From: RAM1 sp041905405
GTDB lineage: Bacteria > Pseudomonadota > Gammaproteobacteria > Burkholderiales > Burkholderiaceae_C
Reading direction: 5' to 3'
Length of the DNA: 64,000 bases
Assembly: GCA_041905405.1 (NCBI GenBank)
Contig: JAYRLC010000007.1
Location: 62,001 to 126,000 of the forward strand
The translations under genes and the position numbers were made by a program. Numbering within the stretch: the stretch's first letter is position 1; each line of letters begins with the position of its first letter. The notes under the pieces were generated by a model. It was not told the DNA's origin and searched no databases. It was given only the letters and a program-made list of their open reading frames with translations. Positions 9,483 to 17,246 of this stretch are shown here, in pieces.

Positions 9483-10712
9483 ATGGCAAAAGAGTACAAA
9501 GACCTGGTCGTAGGACTGGACATCGGCACCGCCAAGGTGATGGCGGTGGTGGCCGAAGTGATGCCGGGCGGCGAGCTCAAGCTCGCGGGGCTGGGCGTTG
9601 CGCCCAGCAACGGCCTGAAGCGCGGCGTGGTGGTGAACATCGACGCCACGGTGCAGAGCATCCAGCAGGCGCTGAAAGAGGCCGAGCTCATGGCCGACTG
9701 CAAGATCACGCGCGTGTACACCGGCATCACGGGCAGCCATATCCGCGGCATCAACTCCAGCGGCATGGTGGCGGTGAAGGACAAGGAAGTCACCCCGGCC
9801 GACGTGGCCCGCGTGGTGGAAACGGCCCGCGCCATCAACATCTCGACCGACCAGCGCCTGCTGCTGGTGGAGCCGCAGGAATTCGTGATCGACGGGCAGG
9901 ACGTGAAAGAACCCATTGGCATGAGCGGTATCCGGCTGGAGGCCAAGGTCCACATCGTCACCGGCGCGCAGAGCGCGGCCGAGAACATCATCAAGTGTGT
10001 GCGCCGCTGCGGGCTCGAAGTGGAGCAGCTCCTGCTGAACCCGCTGGCGTCCAGCCAGGCCGTGCTGACCGACGACGAAAAGGAACTGGGCGTGGCGCTG
10101 GTTGACATCGGCGCGGGGACGACCGATGTGGCGATCTTCACCAACGGAGCCATCCGGCACACGGCGGTGATCCCGATCGCGGGCGATCTGATCACCAGCG
10201 ACATCGCCATGGCGCTGCGCACGCCGACCAAGGACGCCGAGGACATCAAGGTGGAATCCGGCTACGCCAAGCAACTGCTGGCCGACCCCGACCAGCAGGT
10301 CGAGGTGCCGGGCCTGGGCGACCGCGGCCCGCGCATGCTGAGCAAGCAGGCGCTGGCCGGCGTGATCGAGCCGCGTATCGAGGAAATCTTCTCGCTCGTG
10401 CACCAGGTGGTGCGCGAGTCGGGGTATGAGGAAGTGCTGAGCTCGGGCATCGTGCTCACGGGCGGCAGCGCCGTCATGCCGGGCATGGTGGAGCTGGGCG
10501 AGGACATCTTCCTCAAGCCCGTGCGGCGCGGCAACCCCAAGTACTACGGCGCGCTGTCGGATATGGTCGCGCAGCCGCGCGCCGCCACGGTGATGGGCCT
10601 GCTGGAAGAAGCGCGCCTGGCGCGCGTGCGCGGCCAGCGCGTGGCGCAGAAGAACGGCTCCGTCAAAACGGCGTTCGGCCGCTTCAAGGACTTCATCGTG
10701 GGGAACTTCTAA
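9483..10712 (+). CDS. ftsA: Actin-like cell division protein FtsA
   Basis: Actin-fold ATPase that tethers FtsZ to the membrane. The 409-residue product shows phosphate-binding and adenosine motifs LDIGTAKVMAVVAEV, DIGAGTTDVAIF and GIVLTGGSAVMPGM, plus the 1C domain between. The C-terminus FGRFKDFIVGNF fits the amphipathic membrane-targeting helix of FtsA. The start has CAGGTG a few bases upstream. A 145-bp spacer, much longer than other gaps in this cluster, separates it from ftsZ. Confidence 0.97.
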   Translation: MAKEYKDLVVGLDIGTAKVMAVVAEVMPGGELKLAGLGVAPSNGLKRGVVVNIDATVQSIQQALKEAELMADCKITRVYTGITGSHIRGINSSGMVAVKDKEVTPADVARVVETARAINISTDQRLLLVEPQEFVIDGQDVKEPIGMSGIRLEAKVHIVTGAQSAAENIIKCVRRCGLEVEQLLLNPLASSQAVLTDDEKELGVALVDIGAGTTDVAIFTNGAIRHTAVIPIAGDLITSDIAMALRTPTKDAEDIKVESGYAKQLLADPDQQVEVPGLGDRGPRMLSKQALAGVIEPRIEEIFSLVHQVVRESGYEEVLSSGIVLTGGSAVMPGMVELGEDIFLKPVRRGNPKYYGALSDMVAQPRAATVMGLLEEARLARVRGQRVAQKNGSVKTAFGRFKDFIVGNF

Positions 10713-10748
10713 ATGCATCCCTACCGCATGTGGCTTGCCCGCGGCAGC

Positions 10749-10775
10749 CCGCCATCGCGAAAGCGACGATGGCGG
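10749..10775 (+). other. Hairpin in the ftsA-ftsZ spacer
   Basis: Perfect 9-bp inverted repeat CCGCCATCG / CGATGGCGG, with an internal alternative CGC-GAAA-GCG tetraloop. No T-run follows, so it is not a simple intrinsic terminator; it may be an mRNA processing or stability element that sets FtsZ levels apart from FtsA. It is the only obvious structure in the 145-bp spacer, which then runs into an A/T-richer stretch and the ftsZ ribosome-binding site. Confidence 0.5.
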
Positions 10776-10857
10776 TGCACCGATCCGCCTTCATGAACGT
10801 TCACTCACAACACAACAATTTTGGTTCGGCAACTGCAACAGATATCAGGAGAAACAC

Positions 10858-12081
10858 ATGAGCATCGAAATGATTGAAGTCGAGGAATTCCACTCCGGCA
10901 CCCAGATCAAGGTCATCGGTGTCGGCGGCGGCGGCGGCAACGCGGTGGAGCACATGATCGACCGCGCGGTCCAGGGCGTGGAATTCATCTGCGCGAACAC
11001 CGACGCGCAGGCGCTGGCCCGCAGCGCGGCGCACAAGACCATCCAGCTGGGCACGAGCGGCCTGGGCGCGGGCAGCAAGCCCGAGAAGGGCCGCGACGCG
11101 GCCGAGCTGGCGGTCGATTCGATCCGCACGGCCATCGACGGCGCGCACATGCTGTTCATCACGGCCGGCATGGGCGGCGGCACCGGCACGGGCGCTGCGC
11201 CGGTGATCGCGCGCGTGGCCAAGGAAATGGGCATCCTGACCGTGGGCGTGGTGACCAAGCCCTTCGACTGGGAAGGCGGGCGCCGCATGACCAATGCCGA
11301 CAACGGCCTGGCCGAGCTGGAAGCCAACGTCGACTCGCTGATCGTCGTGCTGAACGAGAAGCTGCTCGAAGTGCTGGGCGACGACATCACCCAGGACGAA
11401 GCGTTCGCGCATGCCAACGACGTGCTGAAGAACGCCGTGGGCGGCATCGCCGAAATCATCAACGAGTACGGCAACGTCAACGTCGACTTCGAGGACGTGC
11501 GCACCGTGATGGGCGAGCCCGGCAAGGCCATGATGGGCACGGCCGTGGCCGCGGGCCCGGACCGCGCGCGCATCGCCGCCGAGCAGGCCGTGGCCTGCCC
11601 GCTGCTGGAAGGCATCGACCTGTCCGGCGCCAAGGGCGTGCTGGTGCTGGTGACGGCGGCCAAGGGCAGCCTGAAGCTGAACGAGTCCAAGCTGGCCATG
11701 AACACCATCCGCGCCTATGCGTCGCCGGATGCGCACGTGATCTACGGCGCGGCCTACGACGAAAACCTGGGCGACCAGATGCGCGTGACGGTGGTGGCCA
11801 CGGGCCTGTCCCGCCAGGGCCAGCAGCGCCGCACGGCGCCGCCGCTGCAGGTGCTGCGCACCGGCACCGACAACGTGCCGTTCAACGTGCCCACGGTCAA
11901 CAACGCCGTGGGTGGCCCGGGTGCTGGCGCTGCCAACGCCGGCCCGGACTACCAGGGCATGGCCGTGCCCAGCGTGTGGCGCACCAACCGCACGCAGGCC
12001 GCCGCCAAGGTGGACGCGCTGTCGTCGGGCGGGATGGATGACTTCGAGATTCCGGCATTCCTGCGGAAACAGGCGGATTAA
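10858..12081 (+). CDS. ftsZ: Tubulin-like cell division GTPase FtsZ
   Basis: Forms the cytokinetic Z-ring. The start at 10858 has AGGAG seven bases upstream and begins MSIEMIEVEEFHSGTQIKV; an upstream in-frame extension is not supported. The 407 residues contain the nucleotide-binding GVGGGGGNAVEHM, the tubulin signature GGGTGTGAAPVIA, the T7-type segment NVDFEDVRTVM, a variable Ala/Pro/Thr-rich linker (about residues 315-385) and the conserved C-terminal peptide DDFEIPAFLRKQAD that binds FtsA, ZipA-type and Zap proteins. It is the last division gene of the cluster; zapD lies at 55180. Confidence 0.98.
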   Translation: MSIEMIEVEEFHSGTQIKVIGVGGGGGNAVEHMIDRAVQGVEFICANTDAQALARSAAHKTIQLGTSGLGAGSKPEKGRDAAELAVDSIRTAIDGAHMLFITAGMGGGTGTGAAPVIARVAKEMGILTVGVVTKPFDWEGGRRMTNADNGLAELEANVDSLIVVLNEKLLEVLGDDITQDEAFAHANDVLKNAVGGIAEIINEYGNVNVDFEDVRTVMGEPGKAMMGTAVAAGPDRARIAAEQAVACPLLEGIDLSGAKGVLVLVTAAKGSLKLNESKLAMNTIRAYASPDAHVIYGAAYDENLGDQMRVTVVATGLSRQGQQRRTAPPLQVLRTGTDNVPFNVPTVNNAVGGPGAGAANAGPDYQGMAVPSVWRTNRTQAAAKVDALSSGGMDDFEIPAFLRKQAD

Positions 12082-12092
12082 CCCCCCGACGC

Positions 12093-12160
12093 GCCTTCGG
12101 CGCCTCCCCCCTTGAAGGGGGGCGACACCAGCGGACCGGCAAAGCCGGTTCCGCGGTGTC
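12093..12160. repeat. Tandem hairpins between ftsZ and lpxC
   Basis: Three inverted repeats follow the ftsZ stop: CGCCTTCGGCG; CCCCCC-TTGAA-GGGGGG (12106-12122); and a large stem at 12124-12160 pairing GACACC with GGTGTC and GCGGA/CCGGC with GCCGG/TCCGC around an AAA loop. The last has no T-run. This type of double hairpin resembles dispersed intergenic repeats of Comamonadaceae and may act as a 3' end or stabiliser for the dcw transcript. The remaining bases to lpxC hold only the lpxC promoter. Confidence 0.6.
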
Positions 12161-12224
12161 ACTGGAGGGCTCGCGCCTTCGGCCGCTCGTAGGCTTTTGG
12201 TTCGCAGGGGTTTGTCTCACTTCG

Positions 12225-12230
12225 TAAAAT
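12225..12230 (+). promoter_or_regulatory. -10 box of lpxC promoter
   Basis: TAAAAT seven bases before the lpxC ATG; no convincing -35 and no Shine-Dalgarno. A start site 7 bases after the box would fall at 12237, so the mRNA would be leaderless or nearly so. Confidence 0.5.
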
Positions 12231-12237
12231 TACGGTC

Positions 12238-13161
12238 ATGCTCCAGCAACGCACTCTCAAATCACTGACCAAGGCCGTGGGCGTGGGGCTGCACAGCGGG
12301 CAGCGGGTGGAGCTGACGCTGCGGCCGGCGCAGCCGGACACAGGCATCGTGTTCCGGCGCGTGGACCTGCCGCAGCCGGTGGACATTCCCATTTCGGCGC
12401 TGGCGGTGACCGATACGCGCCTGGCGTCCACCATTTCCACGGGTGGGGCCAAGGTGCACACCGTGGAGCACCTGATGTCGGCGTGCGCGGGCCTGGGGCT
12501 GGACAACCTGTACGTGGACATCACGGCCGAGGAGGTGCCCATCCTGGACGGCTCGTCGGCCTCGTTCGTGTTCCTGCTGCAAAGCGCGGGCATCGAGCTG
12601 CAGAAGACGCCCAAACGCTTCATCCGCGTAACCCGGCCGGTTGAGGTCCGTGAAGGCAACGGCGATAACCTCAAGTGGGCGCGACTGGAGCCTTACCACG
12701 GCTACAAGTTGAGCTTCGAGATCGACTTCGACCACCGCGTGGTCAACTCCACCGGCCAGCGCGTGGAGTTCGACCTGGGCACGGGCTCGTACAGCCGCGA
12801 CATCGCGCGCGCGCGCACCTTCGGCTTTACCAAGGACGTGGAGATGATGCGCGCCAACGGCCTGGGGCTGGGCGGTGGCCTGGACAACGCCATCGTCATG
12901 GACGACTACCGCGTGCTCAACAGCGACGGCCTGCGCTATGACGACGAGTTCGTCAAGCACAAGATCCTGGACGCCATGGGCGACCTGTACCTGGTGGGCA
13001 AGCCGCTGCTGGCGGCCTACAGTGCGTTCCGCTCGGGCCATGCGTTGAACAACAAGCTGCTGCGCGAGCTGCTGTCCCACACCGACGCCTACGAGGTCGT
13101 GACCTTCGAGGACGACAAACTGGCGCCCGTGGGCTTTGCGCAACCTGTTCGGGCCTGGTAA
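12238..13161 (+). CDS. lpxC: UDP-3-O-acyl-N-acetylglucosamine deacetylase
   Basis: Zinc amidase catalysing the committed step of lipid A synthesis. The 307-residue product has the two-fold LpxC architecture: VGVGLHSGQRVELTLRPA at the start, the zinc/catalytic segment HTVEHLMSACAGLGLDN, ILDGSSASFVFLL, and the second-half motif KHKILDAMGDLYLVG carrying the other His and Asp ligands, then FRSGHALNNKLLREL. It follows ftsZ as in many proteobacteria but has its own promoter-like box. A small membrane protein gene starts 5 bases after its stop. Confidence 0.97.
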   Translation: MLQQRTLKSLTKAVGVGLHSGQRVELTLRPAQPDTGIVFRRVDLPQPVDIPISALAVTDTRLASTISTGGAKVHTVEHLMSACAGLGLDNLYVDITAEEVPILDGSSASFVFLLQSAGIELQKTPKRFIRVTRPVEVREGNGDNLKWARLEPYHGYKLSFEIDFDHRVVNSTGQRVEFDLGTGSYSRDIARARTFGFTKDVEMMRANGLGLGGGLDNAIVMDDYRVLNSDGLRYDDEFVKHKILDAMGDLYLVGKPLLAAYSAFRSGHALNNKLLRELLSHTDAYEVVTFEDDKLAPVGFAQPVRAW

Positions 13162-13166
13162 CTCCC

Positions 13167-13343
13167 ATGCTGCTGTTCCGCTGGGCCATCATGCTTTTGC
13201 TGCTGACGGCAGGCGTGCTGTTCGCTTTCTACGCGGGTACGGGGCAGGCGCGGTTCAAGCGGGCCGGTCTGGTTGTGCTCAAGTGGACCGTCATTGCGGC
13301 TCTGGGCTTCTTCGGCGTTTTGATTCTCGAACGCGTGTTTTGA
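13167..13343 (+). CDS. Small two-helix membrane protein downstream of lpxC
   Basis: 58 residues starting MLLFRWAIMLLLLTAGV. Two hydrophobic segments (about residues 5-22 and 36-54) flank a short basic loop, GQARFKRAG, and the C-terminus is ILERVF, so a hairpin membrane protein is predicted. The gene starts 5 bases after lpxC and ends before a hairpin, so it is probably cotranscribed. I do not recognise a named family; small proteins of this layout next to lpxC occur in related bacteria. Function unknown; an envelope role is inferred only from position. Confidence 0.65.
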   Translation: MLLFRWAIMLLLLTAGVLFAFYAGTGQARFKRAGLVVLKWTVIAALGFFGVLILERVF

Positions 13344-13378
13344 GGTTGGTCTCCGGTCCGCGGGCCGGCGGCGACGGA

Positions 13379-13446
13379 GCCCTCCTCCGCGAATGTCCTC
13401 CGAACTGGCTTCGCCAGTTCTCCCCCTTTATTTCGCTGCGGAGGGC
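13379..13446. terminator. Nested palindrome between lpxC unit and ruvC
   Basis: Inner perfect hairpin GAACTGGC-TTC-GCCAGTTC (13402-13420) followed by TCCCCCTTTATTT, inside imperfect outer arms GCCCTCC (13379-13385) and GGAGGGC (13440-13446). It sits between the convergent lpxC/small-ORF unit and ruvC, so it plausibly terminates the plus-strand unit; the outer arms make it look like a REP-type element as well. Confidence 0.6.
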
Positions 13447-13492
13447 ACCATCACCACCAACCCGCTACAACGCAGTCGTGCACTACACCCTT

Positions 13493-14041
13493 TCAGTACG
13501 TCCGCCCGTGCTTGAACATCCCGCTGGTCTTGCGCGACAGCCCCGTGACTTCCGCCAGCCGCTGCATTCCCGGTCCGATATGGGCATGTGCGATCGCCAG
13601 GCCCAGGGCGTCGGCAGCATCACTGCCCGGCAACCCCGGCAGCTTGAGCAGGCGCTTGACCATCTCCTGCACCTCGGGCTTGCCGGCCTTGCCGTAGCCG
13701 GCCACGGCCTTCTTCATCTGTAGCGGGGTGTACTCCGCCACCGGCAGGCTCCGCGACACGAGCGACGTCACGCAGGCGCCGCGGGCCTGGCCCAGAAGCA
13801 GCGTGGCCTGCGGGTTGACGTTGACGAAGACGATCTCGACCGCCGCCGCATCGGGCTTGTAGCGTTCCGTCACCTCGCAAATGCCGTCGAACAGCGCCTT
13901 CAACCGCCCCGGCAGATCTCCCGTGGGCAGATGGTCGGTGGTGATGGTGCCGCTGGCCACATAGCTCAGCACGTGGCCGTCCGCGTCCAGCACGCCGAAG
14001 CCGGTGGTCCGCAGGCCGGGGTCGATGCCGAGGATTCTCAC
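13493..14041 (-). CDS. ruvC: Holliday junction resolvase RuvC
   Basis: Endonuclease of the RuvABC complex that cuts Holliday junctions. A GTG start at 14041 gives VRILGIDPGLRTTGFGVL at the N-terminus, the family start with the first catalytic Asp, and 182 residues; a longer reading into cdsA is not supported. Other catalytic acidic residues lie in AVEIVFVNVNPQATL and GSDAADALGLAIAHAH. It starts 7 bases downstream of the cdsA-like stop with GAGCAGG as ribosome-binding site, so it is the third gene of a plsC-cdsA-ruvC unit. ruvA and ruvB are not in the window. Confidence 0.96.
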   Translation of the reverse strand: MRILGIDPGLRTTGFGVLDADGHVLSYVASGTITTDHLPTGDLPGRLKALFDGICEVTERYKPDAAAVEIVFVNVNPQATLLLGQARGACVTSLVSRSLPVAEYTPLQMKKAVAGYGKAGKPEVQEMVKRLLKLPGLPGSDAADALGLAIAHAHIGPGMQRLAEVTGLSRKTSGMFKHGRTY

Positions 14042-14048
14042 CGCCTGC

Positions 14049-15038
14049 TCACAGACCGAAGTACCAGCGCACCGAATGGAAGAACACCGGCGCCGCAAAG
14101 CACAGGGCGTCCACCCGGTCCAGCAACCCGTTGGCGCCAGTCACCGACATGCGGCCCTTGCCCCAGCTCGTGACGCCGCGGTCGCGCTTGAGCGCCTTCA
14201 TGACCAGGTGGCCCAGTGACCCCGCCACGCAGGCGATGAACGCCATGGCCAGCGCCTGCCCCGGCTTGAACGGCGTGATGAAGGACAGCAACCCGCCCAG
14301 GAAGCTCGCCGCGCCGATGCCGATGAGCCAGCTGCGCCAGTTGAAGCTCTTGCTGACATTGGGCGCGCTGGGCGGGCGCTTGAGCTTGCGCGTGACCAGG
14401 TGCTGCACCACCATGCAGGCCTGCACCACGAACACCAGGAAGAACACCAGAAACGCGTTTTTGCCCTGGTAGTTGCGAAAGTCCAGCAGCAACAGCGCGG
14501 GCACGTGGCTCATGCCGTAGATGCAGACCATGATGCCCCACTGCAGCTTGGCGTTGCGCTCCAGGAAACGCTCGGGGTCGTCGGCGATCGCGCTGACCAC
14601 CGGGATGGCGAGGAACACATACACCGGGATGAACACCGTGAACAGGTCGAAGTGTTCGGTGCCCGCCAGCCAGAACTGGATGGGCAGCACAACGAAGAAC
14701 GCCAGCACCAGGCTGCGGTGGTCGCCGCGCCGCGTGGGCGACAGCGTGATGAACTCGCGCAGCGCAAAGAACGAAATCAGCGCGAACAGCACCGTCGCAA
14801 CGCCTTCGCCCGCGGCCCAGGCCACCCAGAACACCACGACCATGAACCATGACGTGGCCAGCAGCTTGCGGAAGTTCTTGAGCTCGGCGTGCCACGCGGC
14901 GTCGTGGCCGCCCTCGCGCTGCTCGCGCAGCGTGAGCAGGAACGCGGCCACGCTGATGAGGATCAGGATGCCGAAGATGATGAGGAACAGCGCCCCCACC
15001 TGCTGGGTGGGCGTGAGGCTGCGCAGGAAGTGGTTCAT
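14049..15038 (-). CDS. cdsA: CdsA-like phosphatidate cytidylyltransferase (YnbB subgroup)
   Basis: Predicted polytopic membrane enzyme making CDP-diacylglycerol from phosphatidate and CTP. The 329-residue product has about eight hydrophobic segments and the C-terminal stretch MKALKRDRGVTSWGKGR then TGANGLLDRVDALCFAAPV and FFHSVRWYFG. The DRVD and FAAPVFFH parts match the CdsA C-terminal signature, but the usual GHGG is read here as G-A-N-G and the Lys-Asp pair before it is not conserved, so this belongs to a divergent subgroup. It follows the acyltransferase gene by 9 bases, which supports a joint role in phospholipid or lysolipid metabolism. Confidence 0.8.
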   Translation of the reverse strand: MNHFLRSLTPTQQVGALFLIIFGILILISVAAFLLTLREQREGGHDAAWHAELKNFRKLLATSWFMVVVFWVAWAAGEGVATVLFALISFFALREFITLSPTRRGDHRSLVLAFFVVLPIQFWLAGTEHFDLFTVFIPVYVFLAIPVVSAIADDPERFLERNAKLQWGIMVCIYGMSHVPALLLLDFRNYQGKNAFLVFFLVFVVQACMVVQHLVTRKLKRPPSAPNVSKSFNWRSWLIGIGAASFLGGLLSFITPFKPGQALAMAFIACVAGSLGHLVMKALKRDRGVTSWGKGRMSVTGANGLLDRVDALCFAAPVFFHSVRWYFGL

Positions 15039-15047
15039 GGCGGCCCC

Positions 15048-15680
15048 TCAGACGTCGCGCAGCGCGATGACGGCCGCGCGGGCCCGGTCCAGGAAGGCGC
15101 GGCGCTCCTCGCCTGGCTCCAGCCGGACGGGCGCGCCGAACGTGACCGAGCACAGGATGGGCACAGGCACGACCTCGCCCTTGGGCATGACGCGCTGGAT
15201 GTTGTTGATCCACGCCGGCACCAGCACCACGTCCGGGAAGCGCTGCGCCAGGCTGTACAGGCCCGACTTGAAGGGCTGCGGCTCCTCGGCGTTGCCGCGC
15301 GTGCCCTCGGGAAAGATGATGATCGAGTCGCCGCTGGTCAGCGCGTCGGCCAGCGGCTGCAGCGGGTCTTCGTCGCCCTTGCGCTCACGGTCCACGTACA
15401 CGGCGTTGAAGACCGCGGTGGTGATCCACTGCTTGAAGGGCGTTTTGGTCCAGTAGTCGCGCGCGGCGATGGGACGGGTGATGGTGCGCAGCTCCTGGGG
15501 CAGCGCGGCCCAGATCATGACCAGGTCGGCGTGGCTCTGGTGGTTGGCGAAGTAGATGCGCTGCTCGGCCTTGGGCGGGCAGCCGTACCAGCGCGCCTGC
15601 GCGCCCGTGAGCAGCCGCACCAGGCCCAGCAGGAACAGGCCCATGGCCTTGGCCAGCCATGAGGAGAGTTCGGGCTTCAT
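15048..15680 (-). CDS. plsC: 1-acyl-sn-glycerol-3-phosphate acyltransferase-like protein
   Basis: Membrane-associated acyltransferase of the PlsC family. The 210-residue product has a hydrophobic N-terminal helix (KAMGLFLLGLVRLLTG), the HX4D motif in NHQSHADLVMIWAALP, and the glycerol-phosphate-binding FPEGTRGNAEEPQPFKSG. It likely forms phosphatidate for the adjacent CdsA-like enzyme. It is shorter than typical PlsC (about 240 residues), so a lysophospholipid acyltransferase role in recycling is also possible. It is the first gene of the minus-strand unit. Confidence 0.85.
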   Translation of the reverse strand: MKPELSSWLAKAMGLFLLGLVRLLTGAQARWYGCPPKAEQRIYFANHQSHADLVMIWAALPQELRTITRPIAARDYWTKTPFKQWITTAVFNAVYVDRERKGDEDPLQPLADALTSGDSIIIFPEGTRGNAEEPQPFKSGLYSLAQRFPDVVLVPAWINNIQRVMPKGEVVPVPILCSVTFGAPVRLEPGEERRAFLDRARAAVIALRDV

Positions 15681-15856
15681 CCGGCGGCGGACGGCGGCAG
15701 GGGCCGCTGGTGCAGGGCGTTCATGCGGGCATTGTCGCGCAACCGGCGCCCGCGCACGGGCCCGGCCTTATACCTTGGCATAGGGCATACCACGGGGTGA
15801 TGAGGTCGTGCGGGGTTCCTGCTCCACTCGATCCGTGGACATAGCAGGAGCTTGCC

Positions 15857-16510
15857 ATGCAAAAAAAAGTCATTGACCAAAAGAAACAGCGTTGGGGCCC
15901 GGGCGACAGCGGCAGCCTCGACCGCAAGCGAGGGCCGTCGTCCGGTGTCGTCGGCATGACAGCCGCTGCATCGCGGGGCATCTTCGCCGGAGGGGTGCCC
16001 GGACAGAAGGGCAAGCCCTATCGAGCCCTTGAACCGCAGGCACCACGGGTGGCGGAGGGAATTTCCATCACATCGGCTCCCTACCTGGTACCAGTAATGA
16101 CTGCAGGGCGCGAGGTTGATGGTCCACCCAGTCTTGTGGTGCTCGCGCTGGACAGGGAGCCAGGTCGCAAGCAAACGCTGTATCCGTTGTATGAGCTGGA
16201 AAATCTCCGGCGCGCGGGTGTGCCGTCCGTGCTTGAGTCCATAAACTTTGACCTCGGCTCCGGAAATACATCCCGGGCCAATAAATTGGGCCGGGAATAT
16301 GTCGCCAAGGGGGCCAAATTTCTGGACCCTGAGACGGGTGCCATGATCAGTGAGTGCGGTATGCGCATCTACCGACCGCCCTCGCAGAAAACCTTCAGAC
16401 CCGGCGTGACGTCGGACAGGTCGCCGACCAAGTTTCAGGCCAATTACATCCTGCTCGATGCGCCCGGCGGCAACGTCATCGCCAACGGGCACTACGACAT
16501 CATGGACTGA
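15857..16510 (+). CDS. Unrecognised orphan protein
   Basis: 217 residues starting MQKKVIDQKKQRWGPG, preceded by AGGAG nine bases upstream, so translation is credible. The N-terminal third is basic, Gly/Ser-rich and probably disordered; the C-terminal part (about residues 75-217) looks globular, with LVPVMTAGREVDGPPS, SVLESINFDLGSGNTS, RANKLGREYVAKGAKFLD and a hydrophobic end NYILLDAPGGNVIANGH. No signal peptide, membrane helix or known motif. Codon use is less GC-biased than in the neighbours. It stands alone between divergent plsC and convergent mtgA, which fits a recently acquired or fast-evolving gene. No function is proposed. Confidence 0.6.
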   Translation: MQKKVIDQKKQRWGPGDSGSLDRKRGPSSGVVGMTAAASRGIFAGGVPGQKGKPYRALEPQAPRVAEGISITSAPYLVPVMTAGREVDGPPSLVVLALDREPGRKQTLYPLYELENLRRAGVPSVLESINFDLGSGNTSRANKLGREYVAKGAKFLDPETGAMISECGMRIYRPPSQKTFRPGVTSDRSPTKFQANYILLDAPGGNVIANGHYDIMD

Positions 16511-16514
16511 CGGT

Positions 16515-17246
16515 TCAGGGCAGTACCGCATCCCCCATGCGCGCCGAGATGGTCCCGGCGCGGCTGGCGAGGTAGCCCGAGTTCGGCAGCTTCTCGAAGT
16601 ACTTGGGCCGCGGCAGCATGACCGCCAGCCGCGCCGCCTCGTACGGCGTCAGGCGCGACGCGGTCTTGCGGTAGTAATGCTGCGCCGCCGCCTCGGCGCC
16701 GAACACGCCTTCGCCCCATTCCACGCTGTTCAGGTAGATCTCCAGGATGCGCTGCTTGGACAGCAGCAGTTCCAGCGACATGGTCAGCACGAACTCCTGG
16801 CCCTTGCGCAGCAGCGTTCGCTCGCCGGACAGCAGCAGGTTTTTGGCCAGTTGCTGGGTGATGGTGGAGCCGCCCACGATCTTGGCCGGGCGCGTGTTGT
16901 TGGGGCGCAGCTGCGCGCGCCGCGCGGCCTGTTCCTCGGCCTTGGTGTTTTTCTGCCAGGCTTTTTCGATCGCCTCCCATTCCACGCCGTCGTGGTTGAT
17001 GAAGTCCCCGTCCTCGGACGCGATCACCGCGCGCTTGAGGTGGTCGGAGATCTGCGCATAGGGCACCCACTGCTGACGCCAGCGCAGCGTGCCGTGCTCG
17101 GTGGTGACGCGCCAGGCTTCGGACCGCTGGAAGCTGGTGGACTGCGGGTCCACGTCCGCCATGAGCGCGATGCGGCCGATGAAGAACACCTGCAGCAGGG
17201 CCGCGGCCACCACCAGCAGTCCGATCAGTCGCAGCGCGGCTTTCAT
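16515..17246 (-). CDS. mtgA: Monofunctional peptidoglycan transglycosylase
   Basis: GT51-family glycosyltransferase that polymerises lipid II glycan strands. The ATG at 17246 overlaps the aroE stop (ATGA) and begins MKAALRLIGLLVVAAALLQV, a membrane anchor; a longer reading inside aroE is rejected. The 243 residues contain ASEDGDFINHDGVEWEAIEKA (catalytic Glu), GGSTITQQLAKNLLLS and RILEIYLNSVEWGEGVFGAE. No transpeptidase domain follows, so it is MtgA and not a class A PBP. Confidence 0.95.
   Translation of the reverse strand: MKAALRLIGLLVVAAALLQVFFIGRIALMADVDPQSTSFQRSEAWRVTTEHGTLRWRQQWVPYAQISDHLKRAVIASEDGDFINHDGVEWEAIEKAWQKNTKAEEQAARRAQLRPNNTRPAKIVGGSTITQQLAKNLLLSGERTLLRKGQEFVLTMSLELLLSKQRILEIYLNSVEWGEGVFGAEAAAQHYYRKTASRLTPYEAARLAVMLPRPKYFEKLPNSGYLASRAGTISARMGDAVLP

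Noticed and set aside
15677..16531. 284-codon minus-strand frame over the orphan gene
   Set aside because: No ribosome-binding site or recognisable motif; the plus-strand frame has a clear AGGAG and a sensible start.
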